64,000 bases of DNA from Armatimonadota bacterium (GTDB lineage Bacteria > Armatimonadota > Fimbriimonadia > Fimbriimonadales > Fimbriimonadaceae): positions 345,238-409,237 of the forward strand of contig JAFDWQ010000003.1 in assembly GCA_018268395.1 (NCBI GenBank), read 5' to 3'. Positions 17,775 through 25,499 of this stretch are shown one piece after another; the stretch's first letter is position 1, and every line of letters begins with the position of its first letter. Under the pieces are notes generated by a model. The model was given only the letters and a program-made list of their open reading frames with translations, was not told where the DNA came from and did no database searches. The translations under genes were made by a program, and so were the position numbers.

Positions 17775-18649
17775 GCGGCCCGGTCTTCTTCGAGAAGGCT
17801 CCCCTCGGTGAGACGGGTCTCGTCGTCGGCCAACTGCTCTAAGAGGTCGCGTTCGCGGGCCAACATCCGGGCCCGTTCGAGGGCGACTTCACGCTCTTTT
17901 CGTAGCCGGACCGTCATCGCCCACGTCCCCAGAAAGAGCCACGTGACCACCGTCCCCAGGAACAGGAACGGAAGTCGGGCTCGTTCTTGAAGGGTCGTCC
18001 ATTCACCTGCCGGAAAGTCGACGCCTAGGATCGCTTCGACCCTCCCGTCAGGGGCGTGCAAAGCCTCGGTGGCCGTGACCCAGACCCCCCACGGGTCCGC
18101 CTCGGGAGCCCGGGAGAAGCCGGATCCTCTTGCGAACGCTTCGGCAAACTCTGCAGGTCGCTCTTCGTAGTCGGAGCCGGGCGCGATCCTCGCCTCCCGG
18201 TCGCCCTTGATGAACCCGTCATGGTCCAGGTCGGCTTCTGCCGCCACGACGAACGTGTAGCCTCCCGAAGGCCGGCGTCGGACGGTGTAGACGGACTCGG
18301 CGTCCGCGTGGTCTGCCATCCAACGGCGTTCGGCCTCGATCAGCCGCAGAAGGTCGGGATCGTCGGCTCTAGCGCGGGTCGGGACGCGCGCATGGCCCAG
18401 ACGTTCGATCCTTTGGGCGAACAGGGCCGCCACCGATTGCAGTTCCGACTGGAGCGCCCGCCGTTTTTCGGCGGCCGAAGACTCGGCTCCCCACACGGCC
18501 GAAACCATTAGGGCCGACCAACACAGGCCGCACGCGACACATTCGAGCGTCTTCGCGCCCAGCCCCTTGGCTTGGCGACAGATGCAGACGAACGCGATCA
18601 GACCTGGAAGCGCGAGCGTCAGGCACGCGAACAGGATGGGTATCGACAT
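17771..18649 (-). CDS. Membrane protein with extracytoplasmic sensor-like domain and no output domain
   Basis: A 292-residue protein. Two hydrophobic segments near the N-terminus (about 3-23 and 36-56) are followed by an external domain of about 160 residues, then another helix (about 228-248, PFLFLGTVVTWLFLGTWAM) and a charged coiled coil (RLRKEREVALERARMLARER). The external part contains YTVRRRPSGGYTFVVAAEADL, a Ca-loop-like DLDHDGFIKGDREAR and WGVWVTATEALHAPDGRVEAILGVDF, which resembles a single-Cache/PAS sensor domain. Sensor kinases or cyclases would have a catalytic domain after the coiled coil; here the protein ends about 45 residues later. Confidence 0.6.
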   Translation of the reverse strand: MSIPILFACLTLALPGLIAFVCICRQAKGLGAKTLECVACGLCWSALMVSAVWGAESSAAEKRRALQSELQSVAALFAQRIERLGHARVPTRARADDPDLLRLIEAERRWMADHADAESVYTVRRRPSGGYTFVVAAEADLDHDGFIKGDREARIAPGSDYEERPAEFAEAFARGSGFSRAPEADPWGVWVTATEALHAPDGRVEAILGVDFPAGEWTTLQERARLPFLFLGTVVTWLFLGTWAMTVRLRKEREVALERARMLARERDLLEQLADDETRLTEGSLLEEDRAA

Positions 18650-18698
18650 GGCCCTCGACGCTATTCATCATCGGTCGGATCGATGGGAATGTCGAGGC

Positions 18699-18774
18699 TG
18701 GCAGGGGCGACAGGATTCGAACCCGCGACCTACGGTTTTGGAGACCGTCGCTCTACCGACTGAGCTACACCCCT
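18699..18774 (-). tRNA. trnW: tRNA-Trp (anticodon CCA)
   Basis: A complete cloverleaf is readable on the minus strand. The acceptor stem AGGGGTG pairs with CGCCCCT (one G-T pair); the D arm contains TAGCTCAGTCGGTAGAGC; the anticodon stem ACGGT/ACCGT encloses loop CTCCAAA with anticodon CCA; and the T arm contains GGTTCGAATCC. Discriminator G and an encoded CCA end follow, giving 76 bases. CCA reads the Trp codon UGG. Confidence 0.95.
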
Positions 18775-18868
18775 GCGGGAGGCAGGATTTTACCCCTGTC
18801 CTTCAGGCCATGGCGAAGTCCCGAAGGACAGGGTGGTCGTCAAGGACGGAGTTCGAACGACGTGAAGG

Positions 18869-19657
18869 TCAGTCGCAAACCCCGTACCACGTCCCCGACC
18901 AGCTTTGGTCGTTCGGTTCCCCCGACCGGTGCCCGCTCCTATCGACGACATGACTGTCGAAGGTTCCGTTTCCGGTCACGAACTTGGCGTGGCCGTCCGC
19001 GAAGATCACGGTCCCGCCCGTTCCCGACCATTGCCTGTAGTAGTCCGCAGGGCTGCCGCAGTCATAGCCATATCGGGCACACCCCGGATCCTTCTCCGAC
19101 GAGAAGAACGGGAACATCTCCGACCGGAGGATCCTCGACTCGGCCGGGAGGGCCATGGCCGTGGCGTTCACGAGGCGGTCGAAGTCGAGCACGTTGTTGT
19201 TCTGGGACGATTCGCCCTTGACGACCGAGTAAAGACAGGACGTGAACCGGTACGACGTGCCATATGCCTTCCAATAGCTGTCCGCACCGGGGACGTCCCG
19301 TTGCTGGTACGGGCTCCCGTTGTCCCAAGGCGACTTGAAAATGTCCTTGTTCTTCGCATAGGGCAACACCAAGAGCTCGGTGCCCTTGTGCGCGGGGTCG
19401 CCGTTGGGGGGAACGGAGTTGTAGGCATAGAAGATCGGCATCACGTCTTCGTTGTCGCCCAGATACATCATGACGGACATGCCGATCTGGCGGCCGTTGC
19501 TGACGCATGCCGTGTTCTTGGCCGCCGCCTTCGCTTGCGCGAACACGGGGAACAGGATGGCGGCCAGGATCGCGATGATCGCGATGACGACGAGGAGCTC
19601 GATGAGCGTAAAGGCCGCGGCGAGGCCGGTGCCCGGAGGGCGTGTCGTTGTTTTCAC
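18869..19657 (-). CDS. Type IV prepilin-like protein (DUF1559-like, Armatimonadota type)
   Basis: Start chosen at GTG 19657, with AGGA ten bases upstream; 262 residues. A short leader ([13 protein letters not shown]) precedes the class-III prepilin signal [19 protein letters not shown], with Glu at position +5. It normally ends GF but reads AF here. The stretch [20 protein letters not shown] and a [14 protein letters not shown] strand near the C-terminus are hallmarks of the large prepilin-like families of Armatimonadota and Planctomycetes. The protein is processed by prepilin peptidase and inserted in the inner membrane. A TPP riboswitch lies in its leader, an unusual association. Confidence 0.82.
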   Translation of the reverse strand: MKTTTRPPGTGLAAAFTLIELLVVIAIIAILAAILFPVFAQAKAAAKNTACVSNGRQIGMSVMMYLGDNEDVMPIFYAYNSVPPNGDPAHKGTELLVLPYAKNKDIFKSPWDNGSPYQQRDVPGADSYWKAYGTSYRFTSCLYSVVKGESSQNNNVLDFDRLVNATAMALPAESRILRSEMFPFFSSEKDPGCARYGYDCGSPADYYRQWSGTGGTVIFADGHAKFVTGNGTFDSHVVDRSGHRSGEPNDQSWSGTWYGVCD

Positions 19658-19676
19658 GAGGTCTGGTTCCTGCAAA

Positions 19677-19702
19677 CGCCGTCCCCGCGAATGTGGACGG
19701 CG
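19677..19702 (-). promoter_or_regulatory. Hairpin between TPP riboswitch and prepilin-like start
   Basis: CGCCGTCC and GGACGGCG form a perfect 8-bp stem with a 10-base loop. On the minus strand it ends a few bases (TTTGC) before the AGGA ribosome-binding site of the gene starting at 19657. It could be the expression platform of the riboswitch, hiding the ribosome-binding site or acting as a terminator, although only three T residues follow. Confidence 0.5.
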
Positions 19703-19725
19703 CTCTGTCAAGGGACCTTGCGTCG

Positions 19726-19819
19726 CCGCATTTCCTACGCCGGCATGACCCGGATCAGGTTCTAGGGGACAGTCCCGGCTCTACGGGATCGTCTCAGCCG
19801 CCTTCGGCACCCCCTGCGG
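19726..19819 (-). ncRNA. TPP riboswitch (THI element)
   Basis: On the minus strand the conserved core of the thiamine pyrophosphate aptamer is present in order: GGGGTGCC, GGCTGAGA, then GAACCTGATCCGGGT, ATGCCGGCGTAGGAA. The P1 ends CCGCA (19815-19819) and TGCGG (19726-19730) pair. The helix UCCCG...CGGGA between CTGAGA and GAACCTG fits the P3 arm. It faces the gene at 18869-19657 with a 68-base gap. TPP binding normally turns off thiamine synthesis or transport genes; none is in this window. Confidence 0.92.
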
Positions 19820-19896
19820 ACAGGCAGATTGCCCTTCTATGATATCGCAGGTCCCGCCCGACGGCCTCTTCTTCGGGCCTTGTCGGGCCCTTCGAC

Positions 19897-19902
19897 TATC
19901 AT
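19897..19902 (+). promoter_or_regulatory. -10 element (TATCAT) with leaderless spacing to ATG 19909
   Basis: TATCAT is followed by six bases (CGAACA) and then the ATG of the isomerase-like gene. Transcription starting about seven bases downstream of the -10 would begin at the A of the start codon. No Shine-Dalgarno sequence fits in the gap. Confidence 0.6.
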
Positions 19903-19908
19903 CGAACA

Positions 19909-20643
19909 ATGAAGCTCGCCGTTCAACTGTACACGCTCCGCGAGTCCCTGGCGAAAGATCTGGACGGCACGCTGAAGCGTACGTCGGATTCAGGCTACGA
20001 GCACGTGGAAACGGCCGGGACGTGTGGCTTGTCGCCCAAGGAGTTCCGGAAGAGACTGGACTCGGTAGGACTCCGGGCGGTTTCGTGCCACGTCGGCCTC
20101 GACGACGTCGAGGGCGGGCTCTCAGAGTCCGAAGACATGGCGAAGACGCTCGGTGCGGAGTGGCTCGTCGTGCCTTGGATCTCGGAGGCCGAATACGCAG
20201 GCGGTTGGGACCGCTTCGGCGAAAGGCTCGGCTCCGTCGCGGAGACCGTCCTTTCCAGGGGGCTGAAGTTCGCTTATCACAACCATGACTTCGAGTTCCG
20301 CGAGCAGAACGGTCGTCCCGGTTTCGAGACGTTATGGGAGTCGGCACCTGAGACGGTCGAGGCGGAACTGGACGTCTACTGGGCCCACCGTGCGGGCAGA
20401 GACCCGGCCGAAGTGCTCCGAGCCCTGTCCGGAAGGGTGCCTTTGGTCCACTTCAAGGACGGCAGGGACGGAGCGTTCACGCCTGTCGGTGAGGGCTCTC
20501 TGGAGTGGGAGCCGATCGTCGCGGCGGCGAGGACGGCGGGCGTGGAATGGGCGATCGTCGAGCTTGACGAAAGTCCGTCCGATCCGGTCGATTGCGTCGC
20601 GGCGAGCTACCTGTACTTGACCGGGCTGGGTGTCGAGGATTGA
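19909..20643 (+). CDS. Sugar phosphate isomerase/epimerase (xylose isomerase-like TIM barrel)
   Basis: A 244-residue AP-endonuclease-2-type TIM barrel. It starts KLAVQLYTLRESLAKDL and has family motifs SGYEHVETAG, KFAYHNHDFEF (metal His and Glu), VEAELDVYWAHRAGRDP (metal Asp), RVPLVHFKDGRDG and WAIVELDESPSDP. Members isomerise or epimerise sugars or inositols, or cut sugar phosphates, with divalent metal. The substrate cannot be told. Length is near the short end of the family. The stop overlaps the next gene as TTGA. Confidence 0.82.
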   Translation: MKLAVQLYTLRESLAKDLDGTLKRTSDSGYEHVETAGTCGLSPKEFRKRLDSVGLRAVSCHVGLDDVEGGLSESEDMAKTLGAEWLVVPWISEAEYAGGWDRFGERLGSVAETVLSRGLKFAYHNHDFEFREQNGRPGFETLWESAPETVEAELDVYWAHRAGRDPAEVLRALSGRVPLVHFKDGRDGAFTPVGEGSLEWEPIVAAARTAGVEWAIVELDESPSDPVDCVAASYLYLTGLGVED

Positions 20644-21245
20644 GGTCGCGACCGGTCTGCTTCGACCTTGGCGGCGTCCTCGTCGATATCCGTCACACAT
20701 GGGACGACGCGCTGGTAGGAGCCGGCCTGGAACCGACGGGACGGACCCTTCGCCTTTCGGAATGTCCGCTCTTGACGGCCTATCAGGCGGGCGGTGTCCT
20801 GGAGTCCGACTACTTGGAGGCTCTCGCCGACCTGTTGGAGGTCACGAAAAACGACGCGAGGCGGACGCATACCGCGATCCTCCGCGAAGAGTTCGAAGGG
20901 ATGGACCGGTTGATCGTCGGGCTCCAAGAGCGGGGCTTGGTCACAGGGTGCCTGAGCAACACGAACGCCTTGCACTGGGACGCCCTCGTCTCCATGTCCG
21001 CCATCGGTCGCCTACAGGTCCGGGTCGCCTCTCACCTCTGCGGGGCCAACAAACCTGACGCGGCGTCGTTCGCCGCGTTCGAAACGGCGGCAGGGGTCTC
21101 CCCGGACGAAGTCGTCTTCTTCGACGACGGCGCCGTCAACGTCGAGGCTGCACGCCGGCGAGGTTGGGCAGCCACGCTTGTCACAGCCGGGCTCACTCCC
21201 TTCGACCAGGTGCGTACAGCGCTCCGACTTTTGGACTTATTGTGA
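20640..21245 (+). CDS. HAD superfamily hydrolase, subfamily IA
   Basis: Start chosen at TTG 20640, overlapping the previous stop; 201 residues. Motif I is VCFDLGGVLVDI with the nucleophile Asp and the usual Gly variant at +2. Motif II is GCLSNTNALHW, the motif III lysine is in GANKPDAASF, and motif IV is EVVFFDDGAVNVEAAR. A helical cap lies between motifs I and II. The pattern matches FMN phosphatase/epoxide hydrolase-like HAD-IA proteins acting on small phosphorylated metabolites. Co-expression with the sugar isomerase suggests a sugar-phosphate substrate, which is inference only. Confidence 0.8.
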   Translation: MRSRPVCFDLGGVLVDIRHTWDDALVGAGLEPTGRTLRLSECPLLTAYQAGGVLESDYLEALADLLEVTKNDARRTHTAILREEFEGMDRLIVGLQERGLVTGCLSNTNALHWDALVSMSAIGRLQVRVASHLCGANKPDAASFAAFETAAGVSPDEVVFFDDGAVNVEAARRRGWAATLVTAGLTPFDQVRTALRLLDLL

Positions 21246-21309
21246 TCGGGTCCCAATCCGACCGCAACCCCGCGTTAGAATGAACCGTTCGTAGCACAAA
21301 GGCTGATCC

Positions 21310-21852
21310 ATGGGCGAGCTCCTGAGCCAGGCAGAATGGTATTACGTCGGCCATTACGGTCAGCTTGGTCCATTGACGTACGAACAGATGACCGAGCTGG
21401 CCCGGGACGGCGTCATCGCGGCCGACACGTACGTCTGGCGGCACGGGATCGGTGACTGGCGACAGGCCCGTGACGTCCCCGACCTTGGCTTGAGCGTCCC
21501 CAGTCCCGCCTACGAGATCGTGCCTCCGCCTGCTCCCGGGAGTCCGGCGCGCATGGCGCAACGCCCGCCTTCACCCATGGCCGCGGCCCCGATGCCGGGA
21601 CTCTCGGCAGGACAATGGACGTACCTGGAATCCGGGATCCCTAAGAGCGACAAGAGCCGGGTCGTCGGGGGCCTTCTCAACATTCTCCCGGGGTTCGGAC
21701 GCTTCTATCTGGGATATGCGGCCCACGGCGTCCTCCAGTTGTTCACCGTCGCATTGTGCGGGATCGGGTTCGTTTGGTCGATCATCGACGGGATCTACAT
21801 CCTTTTGGGCGGGGTCAAGTACGACGGGTACGGCCGATTGATCGAGGACTAG
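21310..21852 (+). CDS. GYF_2 and TM2 domain membrane protein
   Basis: A 180-residue protein. Residues 9-60 are a GYF_2 (DUF4339) domain: EWYYVGHYGQLGPLTYEQM, a VIAADTYVWRHGIGDW strand and RQARDVPDL. This small domain is thought to bind Pro-rich peptides. A linker rich in Pro and Ala (60-110) leads to a TM2 domain: SRVVGGLLNILPGFGRFYLG, two membrane helices and IDGIYILLGGVKYDGYG. A TAGAAT -10-like hexamer and AAAGG before the ATG suggest its own leadered transcript. Confidence 0.82.
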   Translation: MGELLSQAEWYYVGHYGQLGPLTYEQMTELARDGVIAADTYVWRHGIGDWRQARDVPDLGLSVPSPAYEIVPPPAPGSPARMAQRPPSPMAAAPMPGLSAGQWTYLESGIPKSDKSRVVGGLLNILPGFGRFYLGYAAHGVLQLFTVALCGIGFVWSIIDGIYILLGGVKYDGYGRLIED

Positions 21853-21884
21853 GTAAGCGGTGCAGGATCGCGCTTTCGGTCGTC

Positions 21885-21890
21885 TAAGCT
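21885..21890 (+). promoter_or_regulatory. -10-like element (TAAGCT) with leaderless spacing to GTG 21897
   Basis: TAAGCT, then six bases (TGTGAA), then the GTG of the cyclophilin gene. The match to TATAAT is modest, but the spacing equals that of four other genes in the window. Confidence 0.4.
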
Positions 21891-21896
21891 TGTGAA

Positions 21897-22484
21897 GTGA
21901 GGACGATGAACGCCCGAGTCCTGTTCCTGCCGCTCCTGTCCAAGGCGGTCGTCGCCGCGATCCTCGCCGTGATCTCGGTGCTCGCGGTCGCGCAGGTCAG
22001 GGCCAAGCCAGGACAGACACTCTGGCTCATCGACGTCAAAGGCCGGGGCCAGATCCAGGTCGAACTGTACACGGCGAAGGCGCAAAAGGCGACCGCGCAG
22101 ATCATCAAGCTCAGCCAGCAAGGGTTTTACAACGGCCAAAAGTTCTTCAAGGTCGTCAAACAGCCACGCCCGTTCCTGATCCAGACGGGCGATCCGGGTT
22201 CGAAGTCCAAGCCGATGGACGATCCGAGCCTCGGCAAAGGCGGGAGCGGGGCCCGGGTGCCTTACGAAGACAGCGGAGTGCCGAACGATACGGGCGCGGT
22301 CGGCCTGTCGACCTTGCCGAACGACCGCGACAGCGGGGACTCGCAGTTCTACATCCTCTTGGGTCCGGCCAAGTTCCTGGACGGTAGTTACACCGTCTTC
22401 GGGAAAGTCGTCGGCGGCATGGACGTCGTCCGAGCCGTCGAACTGGGTGATCAGGTAACGTCCACGTCCATCGTACGTGGTTGA
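21897..22484 (+). CDS. Exported peptidyl-prolyl cis-trans isomerase, cyclophilin type
   Basis: A 195-residue protein; GTG 21897 or ATG 21906 may start it. An N-terminal membrane or signal segment (about 7-32, LLSKAVVAAILAVISVLAVA) precedes a compact bacterial cyclophilin fold: GQIQVELYTAKAQKATAQI, FYNGQKFFKVVKQPRPFLIQTGDP, GAVGLSTLPNDRDSGDSQFY and FLDGSYTVFGKVVGGMDVV. The catalytic Arg of FHRV is displaced (FFKVV), although QTGDP and SQFYI are kept, so activity may be weak. It probably helps folding outside the cytoplasm. The stop overlaps the permease start as TTGATG. Confidence 0.85.
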   Translation: MRTMNARVLFLPLLSKAVVAAILAVISVLAVAQVRAKPGQTLWLIDVKGRGQIQVELYTAKAQKATAQIIKLSQQGFYNGQKFFKVVKQPRPFLIQTGDPGSKSKPMDDPSLGKGGSGARVPYEDSGVPNDTGAVGLSTLPNDRDSGDSQFYILLGPAKFLDGSYTVFGKVVGGMDVVRAVELGDQVTSTSIVRG

Positions 22485-23446
22485 TGGGTACTGCCAGACA
22501 ACTTCTTAAGTCGCTCGCACTCAGGCTCGTCTATGGACTTCTGAGCCTTCTTTTTGTCGCATTCGTGACGTTCGTGGCGGGCGAGTTCGCCCCAGGAGAC
22601 GCGGCTTTGGCCCGTGTCGGCGAGAAGGCGTCCCGAGAGGCGTACCTAGCGACCCGCAAAGAAATGGGTCTCGACCGTCCTTGGCCCGTCCGGTTCGTCG
22701 ACTATGTCGCCAAAGCCTCGCACGGAGACTTCGGCAACAGTTGGCTCGGGACGAAAGAGCCGATCGGAACGATCATCGGCCGAGGACTCAAGATGACGGG
22801 GAAGATCGCGCTGTTGGCGATCTTGCTGGCGACGATCGTCGGCGTCACGCTCGGGACCGTCGCGGCGGTCTACGAAAACCGGTTGACGGACCGCTTTGCT
22901 CTGAGCGTCAGCACGCTTGGCGTCACTGTGCCTAATTTTGTGCTCGGTCCGCTCTTGGTGCTGGTCTTCCATAACCGACTTGGCGTCTTGCCTGACAGCT
23001 ACGACCCTCAGCTCCGGTTCGACGAGTACTGGTACCTGATTATCCCGGTCGTGATCATGGCGGCCCGTCCGATGGCCACTTTGGCGCGCTTGACCCGGGC
23101 GAGCATGGTCGATACGTTGCGCCAAGAGTTCGTCCGTCTGGCCGTCGCCAAAGGCGTGCCGCCGTTCCGGCTCTACGTGGTGCACGCGCTCCGGAACGCC
23201 GTCCTTCCGGTCCTGACGTCGATCGGCACGTCGTTCGGCATTCTCCTTACGGGATCGTTCATTACGGAGAGCTTCTATGCTATGCCAGGTCTCGGCTACT
23301 ACGCGATCAACGCGATCAAGCAGCGCGACACGCCCCTGATCCTGGCCACCGTCCTCGTGACCGGCGCGCTCTTCGTCCTGGTCAACTTGATCGTCGACCT
23401 GCTCCTGCCCCTCGTCGATCCTCGCATACGGGAGTCCCAGGTTTGA
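22484..23446 (+). CDS. Oligopeptide-type ABC transporter permease (DppB/OppB family)
   Basis: Either TTG 22481 or ATG 22484 starts this 320-residue membrane protein. Six helices are visible, beginning LVYGLLSLLFVAFVTFVAGEF. The region before the second helix has the DppB pattern (LGLDRPWPVRFVDYVAK-like, then HGDFGNSWLGTKEPI). The EAA loop that contacts the ATPase is FVRLAVAKGVPPFRLYVVHALRNAVLP. GSFITESFYAMPGLGYYAINAI is the family end motif. It pairs with the next gene. No ATPase or binding protein gene is adjacent, so the rest of the transporter must be encoded elsewhere. Confidence 0.88.
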   Translation: MGTARQLLKSLALRLVYGLLSLLFVAFVTFVAGEFAPGDAALARVGEKASREAYLATRKEMGLDRPWPVRFVDYVAKASHGDFGNSWLGTKEPIGTIIGRGLKMTGKIALLAILLATIVGVTLGTVAAVYENRLTDRFALSVSTLGVTVPNFVLGPLLVLVFHNRLGVLPDSYDPQLRFDEYWYLIIPVVIMAARPMATLARLTRASMVDTLRQEFVRLAVAKGVPPFRLYVVHALRNAVLPVLTSIGTSFGILLTGSFITESFYAMPGLGYYAINAIKQRDTPLILATVLVTGALFVLVNLIVDLLLPLVDPRIRESQV

Positions 23447-24246
23447 AGCGCAAGAACGCCGTGCTCGTCTCGGCGGGCGCTTTCCTCGTCGTTCTTGCCG
23501 TATTCGCCGTGTTCGGGCCGCAAGTCGGTCACGGGTACACGTTAGCCGCCGGTAAACCGTTCTCCCCGCCGTCGTCCGAGTTTTGGCTAGGTACGGACCA
23601 ACAGGGACGCGACATTTTCGCGCGATTGGCCTACGGAGCGAGGCTGTCGTTGTTCGTCGGACTTTCGGTCCAAGTCGTCTCCCTTGCCGTCGGAATCTTT
23701 GTCGGCGTGACCGGGGTCTTCGGTCCGGCGTGGATCCGTGTCCCTTTGATGAGGTTGACCGACGCGATGTTCGCGTTCCCGGACATCTTGCTCGCGATCC
23801 TGATCATCGGGGTTTTCGGAACGGGTTTGGTCCCCGTGATCGTGGCCCTGTCCGTCACGGCCTGGCCCGCCGTCGCACGTTTGGTCCGGACACAGGTCGC
23901 CTCGTTGAAGGACCGTGAGTTCTTCGTCGCCTCGCAGGCGCTCGGCGCGGGGACCGTCCACCTCGTGCTCAAGCACGTGTTGCCTCATCTTTGGGGCGTG
24001 CTGTTGGCGGTCTCGATGGTCGACGTCGCGGGCACGATCCTGGCCGAGAGTTCGCTCAGCTTCCTCGGCATCGGCGTCCAGCCGCCCGAACCGACCTGGG
24101 GCAACATGATCAACGACGCCCGGGTCACGATGAACACGCAACCCGTGATGCTGCTCTGGCCGTGCTTGATCCTCAGCTTGACGGTCTTCGCGCTGAACTT
24201 CCTCGGCGACGAAGTCCGGGCCTTGGTCGACCCCCGAAGCCGCTAG
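23443..24246 (+). CDS. Oligopeptide-type ABC transporter permease (DppC/OppC family)
   Basis: A 267-residue partner of the preceding permease, starting at TTG 23443 (TTGA overlap). DppC features: one N-terminal helix, then FWLGTDQQGRDIFARLAYGARLS, PDILLAILIIGVFGTG, the EAA loop REFFVASQALGAGTVHLVLKHVLPH, ESSLSFLGIGVQPPEPTWGN and a final NFLGDEVRALVDPR. With DppB it forms the channel of a peptide or nickel-type importer. The substrate cannot be inferred. The stop shares CTAG with the convergent protease gene. Confidence 0.9.
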   Translation: MKRKNAVLVSAGAFLVVLAVFAVFGPQVGHGYTLAAGKPFSPPSSEFWLGTDQQGRDIFARLAYGARLSLFVGLSVQVVSLAVGIFVGVTGVFGPAWIRVPLMRLTDAMFAFPDILLAILIIGVFGTGLVPVIVALSVTAWPAVARLVRTQVASLKDREFFVASQALGAGTVHLVLKHVLPHLWGVLLAVSMVDVAGTILAESSLSFLGIGVQPPEPTWGNMINDARVTMNTQPVMLLWPCLILSLTVFALNFLGDEVRALVDPRSR

Positions 24247-25499
24247 CGCTGGACTGCGGGCTTCTTTGCGATCTCGATCGCCTTGCGGAGTTGGGGGTCC
24301 TTGACCTCGTCGCCGAAGACGACCTCGTCGTCGAGGTCGACGGTCACGGCGACGTCCGGCTTGAGGCCGCCGCTCACGTACTCTCCGTCCTCGTCGAGCT
24401 TCCGTCCGATATCGCGGCCCGACGGTAGGTAGTACTTCGCGATCGTGATCTTCGCGACGGACAGGTCGGCCAGGTTTCGCATGTACTGCACCGACGACTT
24501 GCCGTACGTGTGTTCACCGACCAAAGTCGCGAGGTGATAGTCCTGGAGGGCACCCGCGAAGATTTCGGACGCACTGGCCGAATCGGAGTTGACCAGCACG
24601 ACGACCGGGACCTTGATGCCCTTGACTTTTCCGAACGACGTGAAGACGGTTTCGATCGAGCCGCTCCGCTTCTTCGTTCGGACGACCGGTTTGTTCTCCA
24701 TGAACCGACTGAGCATGTCGACGGCCGTATCGAGCAACCCGCCGCCGTTGCCCCTCAGATCGATCACGAGGCCTTTTGGGTTTTGGGCCAGGACGTCGTC
24801 GAGGGCCGATTCGAACTGCTGTCCGGTCGGTCTGGCAAAGTCGGCCACGGACACGTAACCGACCTCGTCATTGGACACCATGCGGCCTTCGACGGTCGGG
24901 ATGACGACCAGGGTCCGTCGGATCTCGAACTCGAGCGGCTGCGGTTCTTTGGCCCGCATGACCCGCACTTTGACCATCGAGCCCTCCGGGCCTTTGATCA
25001 TCGAGACGATTTCGTTGGTGTCCTTTCCGGCCACAGATTCGCCGTTAACGGCGATGACGGTATCGCCCGGCTTGATACCGGCGCGACTTGCAGGTGCGCC
25101 TTTGAAGACGACGACGATCTTGGCGCCTGACGGATCGTTACCGAGCTTGGCCCCGATGCCGACGAAATCGCCCTTCGTGATCTGTTTCCACGTGTCGGCG
25201 TCGTCCGGTTCGAGAAAGCTCGTATGGGGGTCTCCGAGGGCTTGGAACATCCCTTCGAACGCCGCGTACTTGAGCTTCTGGTCTGAAACAGGTACGGACG
25301 AGGAGGCGAGGATCGTGTTGTACTGCTCTTGGAAGATCTCCGTCGCCGACTTCTGTTGACCGAGCTTCGGATTGACGATCGAAGCAAGTCCTTTCAGGTC
25401 GGGTTGACGGTTCGCTGTCACGTCGCGCCAGACGAACCCGCTCGAAAAGAGGACGGCGAAGAGCACGAGGAGCCCGAGTCCCTTGGCCACGCCCTTCAT
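24243..25499 (-). CDS. S41 C-terminal processing protease (CtpA-like)
   Basis: A 418-residue envelope protease. One N-terminal membrane or signal helix (GLGLLVLFAVLFSSGFVW) is followed by a helical segment (FEGMFQALGDPHTSFLEPDD), a PDZ domain (KIVVVFKGAPASRAGIKPGD and VIAVNGESVAGKD), then the core: PKGLVIDLRGNGGGLLDTAV, the serine motif NSDSASASEIFAGAL, and HTYGKSSVQ with the catalytic lysine and glutamine. The Ser/Lys pair is intact. It should cut proteins with exposed non-polar C-termini. ATGA overlap couples it to the upstream paralogue, which lacks these residues. Confidence 0.9.
   Translation of the reverse strand: MKGVAKGLGLLVLFAVLFSSGFVWRDVTANRQPDLKGLASIVNPKLGQQKSATEIFQEQYNTILASSSVPVSDQKLKYAAFEGMFQALGDPHTSFLEPDDADTWKQITKGDFVGIGAKLGNDPSGAKIVVVFKGAPASRAGIKPGDTVIAVNGESVAGKDTNEIVSMIKGPEGSMVKVRVMRAKEPQPLEFEIRRTLVVIPTVEGRMVSNDEVGYVSVADFARPTGQQFESALDDVLAQNPKGLVIDLRGNGGGLLDTAVDMLSRFMENKPVVRTKKRSGSIETVFTSFGKVKGIKVPVVVLVNSDSASASEIFAGALQDYHLATLVGEHTYGKSSVQYMRNLADLSVAKITIAKYYLPSGRDIGRKLDEDGEYVSGGLKPDVAVTVDLDDEVVFGDEVKDPQLRKAIEIAKKPAVQR

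Noticed and set aside
19726-19908. TPP riboswitch acting on the plus-strand isomerase gene at 19909
   Set aside because: The aptamer core reads correctly only on the minus strand.
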